Part shown: in pieces, positions 55,641 through 64,000 of the stretch
Layout of the letters: every line of letters begins with the position of its first letter
Position numbering within the stretch: position 1 is the stretch's first letter
NCBI GenBank assembly: GCA_035772735.1
Contig: JASDFA010000001.1
Coordinates: 93,459,501 to 93,523,500, forward strand
Direction: 5' to 3'
Origin: Datura wrightii
Taxonomy: Eukaryota > Streptophyta > Magnoliopsida > Solanales > Solanaceae
DNA: 64,000 nucleotides
Notes under the pieces: model-generated
What the model saw: only the letters and a program-made list of their open reading frames with translations
Databases searched by the model: none
What the model was told of the DNA's origin: nothing
Position numbers and translations under genes: made by a program

Positions 55641-56771
55641 CTAGGGTGACAGACGTTTTCTCTCGACCACCGTCCTCACCCAGTAATGCTTACACCGCTG
55701 CCCATTGACCGAGAACGTGGCACTCCGATCTTCTTGCCACAACTCTACTGCCCCGTGCGGGGTCATTCTCACTACCTCAAATGGCCCTGACCATTTGGAC
55801 CGCAGCTTTCCTGGAAACAGCTTCAATCTTGAATTGAAGAGCAATACTTTCTGCCCTGGCTCAAAAATAGGATGCACCACATGCTTGTCATTCCATCTCA
55901 TCATTTTTTCTTTGTAGTACTTGGCACTCTCTTAAGCATGCCAATGGAACTCTTCAAGTTCACTGAGTTGCATTAGTCTCTTCTTGCCAGCTAGCTCTAA
56001 GTCCATATTCAATTTTCTCACGGCCTAGAAGGCTCGGTGCTCTAACTCCACTGGCAGATGACACGCTTTACCATATACCAATCGGTATGGAGAAGTTCTA
56101 ATCAGTGTCTTGTAAGCAGTTCTGTATGCCTACAACACATCATCAAGTTTGCTTGACCAATCATTACGTTGTGCATTCATTGTTTTCTGGAGAATCTGCT
56201 TCACTTCTCTATTCGACACCTCCACTTGCCCACTGGTTTGGGGGTGATATGTTGTTGCCACCTTGTGGCGCACCCCATACTTGGCTAGTAGCTTCTTGAA
56301 ACTTGCATTGACAAAATGAGCCCTTCCATCACTGATAATGGCTCGGGGTGTCCCGAACCTAGTGAGAATGTGTTTTTTCACAAATTTTGTTACCACCTTA
56401 TTGTCATTCCTGGGGCAAGCTATTGCGTCAACCCACTTTGATACATAATCAACGGCCACCAAGATGTAACGATTACAAAATGATGGTGGGAACGGGCCCA
56501 TGAAATCTATGCCCCATACATCAAAGGTCTCCACTTCCAGTACATTCTGCAGCGGCATCTCTTGCCTCCTACCAATTTTGCCTGTACGCTGACATCTATC
56601 GCACATTTTAACGTATGCCATAGAGTCTCTGAACAATGTAGGCCAAAAGAAACCTGACTGTAGAACCTTGTGTGTTGTCCGCTCGCCTCCATGGTGCCCC
56701 TCATACAACGAAGAGTGACAACTCCTCAACACCTCTGCAATCTGGCTCTCCGGGATGCATCTTCTCATCAC
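55641..56771 (-). pseudogene. pol: A5 integrase
   Basis: The open piece 56130-56771 has the HHCC region (SLYEGHHGG and CDRCQRTG), the first catalytic Asp in WGIDFMGPFP, the second in AIISDGRAHF and the Glu in GQVEVSNREVKQIL, so DDE is complete. Between 55905 and 56129 three in-frame stops occur (before AYRTAYKT, in RAF-AV and in HA-ESA), where Trp, Trp and Tyr are expected. The C-terminal part 55641-55904 (MMRWNDKHV ... KLRSKWSGPF) is open. No chromodomain, as expected for Athila-type elements. Few point stops separate it from an intact frame. Confidence 0.86.
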
Positions 56772-56783
56772 CTGATCCAGTCC

Positions 56784-57655
56784 CTATTTAAATAAGTATG
56801 GCTCATCCCAAATAAAATACCGACAATCATGCCTCAACTTTCTTCTTTGCTGAACTGTCGCCTCAGGTGGGTAGACTCCACTCACTAGCAAGTTGACTAT
56901 GTCTGCATACCAGGGAACTTCATCTTCCCCTATTGCCAAGAGCTGCTCATATGGGAAGTCCTCATTGATGTTATCACCTTCCTTCACATGCGACCGGCTT
57001 TCCAATCGCGATAAGTGATCTGCCACCTGATTTTCGCTTCGCTTTCTGTCCTTAATTTCGAGGTCAAACTCTTGCAACAACAGGATCCATCTAATCAGCC
57101 TGGGCTTTGCATCCTTCTTGTTAAATAGATACCGAATCGCTGCATGATCGGTGTACACCACTACTCTTGAACCTACCAAATAGGACCTAAATTTGTCAAA
57201 TGCAAACACCAATGCTAGCATCTCCTTCTCTGTGACTGTATAATTACTTTAGGCAGTGTTTAGTGTTTTGCTTGCATAATGAATAGAATGAAAGATTCTA
57301 TTTTTTCTCTGCCCCAATGCAGCTCCCACAGCCACATCGCTTGCATCACACATCAATTCAAATGGTTGTTCCCAATCTGGAGGAATAAGGATAGGTGCTT
57401 CTATCAATTTCTGCTTTAACTCCTCAAATGCTTTAACACACTCATCATCCAACTCAAACTTCACCTCTTTTTCTAACAATCTGCATAGTGGTCTAGAAAT
57501 TTTGGAGAAGTTTCTGATGAACCATCTGTAGAACCCTGCATGCCCAAGAAAACTGCGAACACCTTTCACCGACACAGGTGGTGGTAACTTCTCAATAACC
57601 TCGATCTTAGCACGATCGACCTCCAACACCTTGCGAGACACTTTGTGGCCAAGGA
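56784..57655 (-). pseudogene. pol: A5 RT connection domain and RNase H
   Basis: 57249-57641 reads RKVLEVDRAKIEVIEKLPPP and SFLGHAGFYRWFIRNFSKI (thumb/connection), then MCDASDVAVGAALGQRK, the start of RNase H. After one TAA, 56784-57221 continues with EKEMLALVFAFDKF, YTDHAAIRYLF and VADHLSRLES, so all four RNase H acidic residues are present. The sequence starts abruptly at the LGHKVS segment (57650), where the RT palm should precede. Confidence 0.86.
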
Positions 57656-59225
57656 CGATATCTAGGACTCAGCTTGCCTTTTTGGCCAAATCGCATAACG
57701 CCTTTCATAGGTGACACTTTTAGGAAGACTCGATCATTAACAACAAACTCCAGCACTCGACGGTGTACATATGCATAATACTTCTGCCTGCTCTAGCCTG
57801 TATGAAGTCGATCTCTAATAAGTTTCACCTTGTAAATAGCTTGTTGCACTAAGTCTAGCCCCAATAACTCTGCCTCACTGAGTTCAAACCAGCCCATTGG
57901 TGACCTGCATTTTCTCCCATATAAAGCTTCATATGGAGCCATCTGAATACTTGCCTTGTTGTTATTATAGGAGAACTCAATCAAGGAAACATGATCATCC
58001 CGACTTCCTCCAAAATCTAAAACACAGGCATGCAACATATCTTCAAGTGTTTGAATGGTGCGTTCAGCCTGTCCCTCTGTCTGAGGATGAAATGCGGTAT
58101 TGAGGCTTACCTGAGTGCCCAAGCCTTTCTGGAAAGACTTTCAGAAGTTTGCTGTGAACTGAGCACCTCTATCAGAAATACTTGATTAGGGGACGCCATG
58201 TGGCGAACTATCTCTCGTATATAAAGCCTAGCATAATCCTCTGCAACATATGTGGTATTAACTAGTAAGAAGTGAGCTGATTTAGTTAATCTATCAACTA
58301 TTACCCATATAGAATCATACTTCCTTCTTGCTCAAGGCAATCCTATAATAAAATCCATATTAATTACCTCCAATTTCCAGGTTGGAATTTCTATATCCTG
58401 CACCAAACCTCCAGGCTTCTGGTGCTCAACCTTCACCTTTTGGCAATTGGGACACTGTCACAAGATCGGGGATGTCCTTTTTCATGCCATTCCACCAATA
58501 TAGCTGCCTCGGGTCATGATACATCTTTGTGGAACCTAGGTGTACTGAATATCGAGAATAATGAGCTTCATTCATAATTTGTTCCTATAGTTCACCCACA
58601 TTAGGTACACATAGACGTCCCTGGTATCTAAGAACTTCATCAGGTCCACAATCAAATAGGCTCTGCTTCTATTGTGGTATACTGTCTCTCAGTAAGACTA
58701 ACTCTGCATCATCATATTGTAGTTGCTTAACTTCCGATACCAAGGATGATTCTGCTGGGTTTTTGACAATAGCACCCCCATCTTCGGCATCCAGTAACCG
58801 AATTTGTAAGTCCGCCAACTGCTATAGAGATTTAATCATTTCAATCCTGTCAACCTGAATATGACTCAAGCTACCCATAGACTTGTGACTTAGCGCATCA
58901 GCTACAACATTTGCCTTGCCTGGATGATACAGAATGCTAACATCATAATCTTTCACCAATTTTAACCACCTTCTCTGGCGTATATTCAACTCCTTCTGCT
59001 AAAACAAATACTGGAGGCTCTTATGATCTGTGAAGATATCAACATGTACCCCGTATAAGTAGTGGCACCAAATCTTCAATGCAAATACCACTGTGGCCAA
59101 CTGAAGATCATGGGTAGGATAATTTTGCTCGTGCTTCCTCAACTTTATAGAGGCATAAGCAATGACCTTGCCGTGTTGCATCAGAACACAACCTAGCCCA
59201 ACTCTCGATGCATCACAATAGACCA
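57656..59225 (-). mobile_element. pol: C5: chromovirus pol fragment
   Basis: Minus-strand fragment closely related to C4: integrase C-terminus (57656-57790), integrase core (57793-58500, including HPQTEGQAERTIQTLEDML and ALYGRKCRSPMGWFEL), and RNase H (58670-59225, with VYCDASRVGLGCVLMQHGKV and FTDHKSLQYLF). It retains the RNase H start that C4 lacks, so it is an independent copy. Stops occur in most parts. It begins at a sharp junction with A5 and ends where A6 was inserted. Confidence 0.82.
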
Positions 59226-60640
59226 TGATCTTGGGCAGAATTATATGCCCAAGTGATACTCAAATGCTTCATTTTGTCTTGTTTATCCATTTATAGTTGT
59301 ACATTCTCATGTGATTTGTAATTAAAAGGTAAATTTATACTAACCAACATGATTAGTGTTGTTTTGCAGGAAAAATGTAATTTTAGGATGCTAAGATGCA
59401 TGTTGGGAGAAATCGGGAATAGACTCAGAAGCGAGCAGTGGAAAAGGCAAAAGTAATGCAACAAATTAACGGGCTCCGCGATGGAGCCGTGTCACGCTGC
59501 CATCGCGGATGCATTCTGCCCCGAATGATAAAAATAGGCCAAGTTCCAGTGGAGGTCCGTGTTGGGGCCGTGGCACGTTGGCCAAGCCCCGCGTTGCATG
59601 TCGTGGCACATTGGGCATAATTACCTGGAGGACCGGATTCCAGTGAGGGTCCGCGTTTGTGGTGTGTCATGGAGGCAGTGCTCCGTGATGCACTCCATGA
59701 CATGTTTCTTGTTATTCCGGGAAAAATTCCCACTAGTATAAATAGCACACTTAGGTTTATTTTTAATTATTCTGACTGGGTTGAGCAAGAACGTGGATTA
59801 CAGGCAGTTGAGGGGACGAAATTCTTAGGGTTCTTCTCTATCTCTTTCTTCCTTATTTCAATTATTTGTATGATTTACACTCATTTAACAATGTTTAATC
59901 CACAAATGAGCGGCTAAATTCACTTCTTGCTGAGGTTAAGAACATTGGTAGTGGAATGTAATTATTGATCATCTTGGTTTTTCATCTTTTCTTCCATGGT
60001 TGTTCTATTAATTCTTGTTCTTACTGCATTAATGTGTGGCCAATATTAATGTACATCTAAAAAATTCGGTTTGCGCTCGAAAGAGAAAGAAATTGGAAAG
60101 TTGTGAATTAATAGGATATGATCTCTTCTTGGTTTGGGAAAATTGAGAATTGATTTACCTTCAAAATAGAAATATATCTGAAAGTCGTATTAGTCAATTA
60201 AGGAATCGGTTTCGTATGGCTAGAACATGAATTTCTTCTTATCACAGAAATATAGGTGGAAGGTTCATGATTCTTAAGTTGGGTTAAATACGAGAGTTTT
60301 AATCCATAGGCAATAATTCTTGACTAGCAGCCGAAGGAAAGATTAACCAATTTGTCTCAATAAATTGCTTCCCTGCATGTTTGTTTAAGCCTCAGCATGC
60401 TCATTACTATAGTTCAGACTCAAATTGTACAATTGTTTTAGGTTAGTATAAATTAGGAAACAAACGCCCAAAAATCTTCTTGAAATTGTTGTCTGCATTA
60501 TTAGAGTTAGAGTTTATTGACACTTAATTAGATTATTACCTTGGTCCAGTCCCTATGGGATCGATACATGGCTACTCTAGCCGTTTTACTACTTGTTCGA
60601 CCACGTGCACTTGCATGTAGGCATTCCAAACCACCGAACA
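59226..60640 (+). repeat. 5' LTR of A6 (1415 bp)
   Basis: It starts TGATCTTGGGCA and ends CCACCGAACA. Terminal hairpin 59230-59253 with an 8-nt loop; 37-bp dyad 59474-59510; 42-bp dyad 59663-59704; TATAAATA 59737-59744; 35-bp dyad 59878-59912. The 42-bp dyad has CATGG / CCATG where others have CACGG / CCGTG, so pairing is kept. Confidence 0.9.
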
Positions 60641-60646
60641 AGATTT

Positions 60647-60664
60647 TGGCACCGTTGCCAGGGA
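60647..60664 (+). other. Primer-binding site of A6 (tRNA-Asp, two mismatches)
   Basis: TGGCACCGTTGCCAGGGA, six bases after the LTR, differs at two positions from the perfect N1 site. Confidence 0.82.
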
Positions 60665-60936
60665 TTGGCAATTGGTAAAATTGTTGTCTTAAGTGTTAGT
60701 TTACGATTTCTTATTAGTGTTGACAACTTGGTCTTATCTTGTCTTTTGCAGATATTGAATTATGTTGAACACTGGCAAGGGACAAGGAGCGGGTGGATTC
60801 ACACTTAGAGCCAGAAAGACAATTCCATCATCAAAGGAGAGAAGATCTAGAGAGAAAGCTGCAGTTTCTCAGACAGACAATCCAGGAGCAACAACAGAAT
60901 CCACTCATTGTAAGGACAGTGTTAGTGCCCGAAGAA

Positions 60937-61845
60937 ATGGCAGCTAGGCCGGTTCGCGAAGTGGCAATCCCACATGCTAACAACGTTACATCTAGCATTC
61001 GCAAACCTGAGCCAGAAGGGAGGTTCGAGCTTAAACAGAATATGGTGCAATTACTGCACACCAGCGGGCAATTCACAGGTCTCCCTCACGAAGATCCACA
61101 ACAACATCTCCAAAACTTTTTGGAGATAAGTGACACTTACATCCCCTCTGGAGTGTCACCCGATTATGTCAGGTTTACATTGTTCCCATTTTCACTTTTG
61201 GGAGAAGCAAAGAGATGGCTGAAAGCTGAGCCACCTAATTCCATCCCTACTTGGGATGATCTTGCAAAGAAATTCTTGATACGGTTCTTTCCATCCGGCA
61301 AAACAGCAAGACTTAGGAGTCAAATTCTATGTTTTAAACAAAGAGAGGGGGAGAATCTGTATCAAGCTTGGGAACGATTCAAATCTATATTGCGGGATTG
61401 TCCTCATCATCACCAATCCAATGATGTGCTGGTGCATACCTTCATAGAGGTTTTGGAACTCCACACCAAAATCTTGCTAGACTCAGCAGCTGGGGGACAA
61501 GCATTAGAAAAAACTTATGAGGAGTTGTATACTTTGTTGAACCGTATTTTGCAGGGAAATCCAGAATGTAATGCGGACTCTTCTAGAGGAGGAACAAGGA
61601 AAGCGGCAGGAGTCTTGGAAGTGGATTGTTTTACAGCTATCGCTGCACAGATAGCTGCATTACAGAATCAACTCAATACCCACTTCAGCAATATGAGCAC
61701 GAATCATTCTCAAGCCCCAGTGAATGTAGTGCAGCAGATTTGGTGTGAAGTGTGCGGCAATAATGAACACTCAGCTGAGTGTTGTGGTGCGAATCCTGAT
61801 TCAGTAAACTTTGTTAGTAATGTACAGAGAAATAATCACCAATAG
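60937..61845 (+). CDS. gag: A6 gag (Athila-type capsid and zinc knuckle)
   Basis: The frame is open from about 60793 but has no ATG until 60937, which gives MAARPVREVAIPHAN in a good context (GAAATGG); I prefer this start. The capsid core reads FELKQNMVQLLHTSGQFTG, LPHEDPQQHLQNFLEI, LFPFSLLGEAKRWLKAEPP and FLIRFFPSGKTARLRSQI, the Athila/Tat gag signature. A zinc knuckle CEVCGNNEHSAECC lies near the end. The frame stops at TAG 61843-61845 in HHQ-YGNN, where Gln is likely (CAG to TAG). The protein would form the particle that packages element RNA, and might serve N1 (inference). Confidence 0.85.
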   Translation: MAARPVREVAIPHANNVTSSIRKPEPEGRFELKQNMVQLLHTSGQFTGLPHEDPQQHLQNFLEISDTYIPSGVSPDYVRFTLFPFSLLGEAKRWLKAEPPNSIPTWDDLAKKFLIRFFPSGKTARLRSQILCFKQREGENLYQAWERFKSILRDCPHHHQSNDVLVHTFIEVLELHTKILLDSAAGGQALEKTYEELYTLLNRILQGNPECNADSSRGGTRKAAGVLEVDCFTAIAAQIAALQNQLNTHFSNMSTNHSQAPVNVVQQIWCEVCGNNEHSAECCGANPDSVNFVSNVQRNNHQ

Positions 61846-62470
61846 TATGGCAACAACTACAACTCTAATTGGAGGAGTCACCCAAATTTCTCTTGGGGTA
61901 GTAACAGCCATCAAGGGAAGAGTTCGAGTCAAGGAGCATAGAGAAATCAAGGAGGGCAGTAGCACTATCAGTCGCAATACAGAAGCAACAACGCACCTCG
62001 TCCACCACCATCGCCCAGTATCGAGGAAATGTTCAAACCATGATAGCTAACCAAGCTCAATTGCAGGCTGACTATGTGAAATTCGCAGCCGATATAAAGA
62101 ACAATCAGTTAGCTACAAAGGCATTGGAGTACTAGTTTGGGCAACTAGCTGGAGCTCAGAACACCAGGCCGAGAGGAGGACTCCCGAGTGACACTGTCCC
62201 CAACCCCAAGCAAGTGAATGCAGTGACCACAGGGAGTGGTTTACAACTCAAGGAGGTGGAACTAGAAAGACCACCACAGCAGTCAGGAGCAGTGGAGAAT
62301 GAGAGGGAACACAATGATGATAGGGGAAGGAGAAGGAAGCTGAACCAGAAAGACCACCTCCCCCATTCCCTCAAAGATTAAAGAAACACAAGGAGGAAGC
62401 GTGTTTCAAAAAGTTCATGGAGGTGCTTAAACAGGTACACATTAATTTACCTCTTGTTGATGTTTTGTAG
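61846..62470 (+). pseudogene. A6 gag C-terminal/linker region
   Basis: After the TAG the same reading continues as YGNNYNSNWRSHPNFSWG and, with more stops and a frame change, FGQLAGAQNTRPRGGLPSD and VNAVTTGSGLQLKEVELERP. This is the usual link between Athila gag and protease. A stop replaces Gln before FGQLAG. Confidence 0.75.
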
Positions 62471-63181
62471 GGAGTGCTGAAGTACGCAAAATATATCAAG
62501 GACATCGTGGCAAACAAAAGCAGGTTGACGGAGTACGCTACGGTGGCACTTACGGAGGAGTGCACTTCCCGGATACAAAATAGGTTGCCCACAAAGCTCA
62601 AAGACCCTGGGAGCTTTACAATTTAACTTACAATTGGGTAGAGTATCCGAGCTCGTGGATTATGTGATTTGGGAGCGAGCATTAACTTGATGCCGACATC
62701 GGTATTCAAGATATTGGGGCTAGGCATTCCTAGACCGACAACAGTGATGTTGCAACTAGCGGAGCGTTCTTTGCCCAGACCAGATGGCATTATGGAGGAC
62801 GTGCTGGTGCAAGTGGGCTCCCTTATCTTCCCGGGTGACTTCATTGTGCTGGATTTTGAGCCGGATGCGGAAGTCCCATTTATTTTGGGACGTCCTTTCT
62901 TGGCGACCGGGAAAGCACTGATTGATGTAGCTGCAGGGCAGCTAACCATGGGGGCACACGACAAGGTGGAGGTATTTGATGTATTTAAGGCCATGAAGCT
63001 GCCGGCCATACATGAGGAGCTTTCAGCAATCAGTGTGCTTGATCAAGTAGAAATTCGTCAGATTGTTGAATCTCAAGACCCATTGGAAAGAGTGTTGATG
63101 AACTCCGATCATTTCGGAGATAGAGATGCATATGAGGTGGTGCAAATGCTGAATGAGCCACAAAGGCATCCTAGGAAGTAG
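62471..63181 (+). pseudogene. A6 protease region, mostly intact
   Basis: It reads VLKYAKYIKDIVANKSRLTEY, stops near the LTIG segment, then is open from the active site CDLGASINLMPTSVF through PRPTTVMLQLAERSL, VPFILGRPFLATGKALIDV and the linker to TAG at 63179-63181. The catalytic Asp of DLGAS is present, unlike in A4. An aspartic protease that would process Gag-Pol. Confidence 0.83.
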
Positions 63182-63229
63182 GAATTTCAGTATCTAATGA
63201 GGTCTCTAGAACCATTGCCGAAACCATCT

Positions 63230-64000
63230 ATTGAGAAAGCACCAAAGATGGAATTGAAAGAATTTCCTCCCCATTTAAAATATGTCTTTTTGGGGGAAGA
63301 TGATACTTTGCTAGTCATCATCTCCGCAGAATTGACGGAGGCATAGGAGAAGGAAGCATTGGGTGTCCTCAGAAAAAAGAAGAAAGCAATGGGCTGGCAA
63401 ATGTCAGATATTCAAGGTATCAATCCAGCTTTTTGCACACACAGAATGTTCATGGAGACAGGAGCAAAGCCAACTGTTCAGCCTCAGCGAAGGCTAAATC
63501 CAGTAATGAAGGATGTGATTAGGAAAGAAATAATTAAGTTGCTTGATGCAGGTGTGGTCTATCCTATCTCAGACAGCGAATGGGTTAGCCTCGTTCAGTG
63601 TGTTCCAAAGAAAGGAGGGATGACCGTGGTCACCAATGAAAAAATGAGTTGATCCCTACACGAACCGTCACAGGCTGGTGGATTTGCATGGACTATAGAA
63701 AGCTTAATGAAGCCACAAGGAAAGATCACTATCCTATCCCATTCATTGATCAGATATTGGACAGGTTGGCTGGACAAGAATATTATTGTTTCCTTGATGG
63801 GTACTCTGGCTATAACCAAATAGCCATAGCATCGGAGGATCAGGAGAAGACTACTTTCACCTGTCCTTATGGGACATATGCTTTAAGGCGGATGCCATTT
63901 GGGTTATGCAATGCACCCGCCACATTCCAGAGATGCATGATAGCTATCTTTCATGACATGGTGGAGGATTTCGTTGAGGTATTTATGGATGATTTTCTAT
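63230..64000 (+). pseudogene. pol: A6 reverse transcriptase, 5' part
   Basis: It includes MELKEFPPHLKYVFLGED, a TAG near 63343, INPAFCTHRMFMETGAKP and VPKKGGMTVVTNEK. A stop in MS at 63650 looks like a one-base loss in the run of A just before; the next frame continues TGWWICMDYRKLNEAT, YYCFLDGYSGYNQI and FEMD-type palm motifs up to the active site VFMDDF at the window end. Both catalytic Asp codons are present. Truncated by the window. Confidence 0.86.

Larger units (their letters stand above)
49916..57655 (-). mobile_element. A5: 5'-truncated Athila-type element
   Basis: Minus-strand order from 57655 down: RT connection/RNase H, integrase, post-pol hairpin, ORF2 promoter-like block and intron, ORF2, 3' region, 3' LTR. 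The 5' LTR, gag, protease and RT catalytic part are absent. At 57655 the sequence changes abruptly to chromovirus pol in the same orientation. Confidence 0.88.
59226..64000 (+). mobile_element. A6: Athila-type element, cut by the window end
   Basis: 5' LTR 59226-60640, tRNA-Asp-like PBS, gag, protease and RT in order; the element continues past 64000. It is inserted in C5. Its gag and protease are the best preserved of the autonomous-type elements here. Confidence 0.9.

Overview
The window is a plant nuclear repeat region and contains no convincing host gene. Every coding signal I can recognise belongs to Ty3/gypsy LTR retrotransposons, packed as nested insertions. Two lineages alternate. One is chromoviruses of Tekay/Del type: integrase followed by a chromodomain, a primer-binding site matching initiator tRNA-Met, and LTRs of about 2.2-2.7 kb. 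The other is Athila-type elements: LTRs of about 1.3-1.6 kb, a primer-binding site matching tRNA-Asp, and an extra ORF after pol in the position of the env-like gene. The LTR termini and leader sequences look like those of Solanaceae repeats, but that assignment comes from memory and is not proven here.

Layout (names are local to this annotation). A1, 1-2613: 3' end of an Athila-type element. C1, 2614-10551: decayed chromovirus (+) with A1 in its 5' LTR. A2, 10552-12559 plus 26342-27591: Athila-type ORF2 region (-), split by C2. C2, 12565-26336: chromovirus (-) with GATGC target duplications; it carries solo LTR A3 (13542-14869, TSD AAAAT) in one LTR and solo LTR S1 (21865-24787, TSD GAATA) in the other. 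A4, 27592-35528: Athila-type element (+) with gag, protease and ORF2 but no RT, RNase H or integrase. C3, 35529-44340: chromovirus LTR plus start of gag; its LTR holds N1 (37229-43073). N1 is a complete young non-autonomous element with identical TTATG duplications, two 1386-bp LTRs and one intact 312-codon ORF. C4, 44341-49915: chromovirus (-) with two internal deletions. A5, 49916-57655: 3' two-thirds of an Athila-type element (-). C5, 57656-59225: chromovirus pol fragment (-). A6, 59226-64000: Athila-type element (+) with gag, protease and RT, cut by the window end.

The most interesting signals are non-coding structures shared by families whose LTRs are otherwise different. (1) A 42-bp dyad of fixed 12-18-12 geometry lies upstream of the TATA box in A1, A3, A5, A6 and both N1 LTRs. 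It also occurs in the unrelated solo LTR S1, and twice inside A5 upstream of ORF2. (2) ORF2 in A4 and A5 is preceded by an LTR-like repeat block, a TATA-like box, a leader, and a predicted intron of about 700 nt whose acceptor lies a few bases before the start. This suggests ORF2 has its own promoter. (3) The 3' polypurine tract sits between two hairpins, one of which keeps an exact 8-nt loop while its stem covaries. (4) An 18-bp hairpin with loop AGGCAA follows pol in A4 and A5 and follows the single ORF in N1. (5) Exact internal copies of the polypurine tract occur in N1 and A5.

Most coding regions are pseudogenes, with many stops that look like CAG to TAG changes, as expected for methylated silenced repeats. 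The exceptions are the N1 ORF, the A6 gag and protease, and most of the A5 ORF2.
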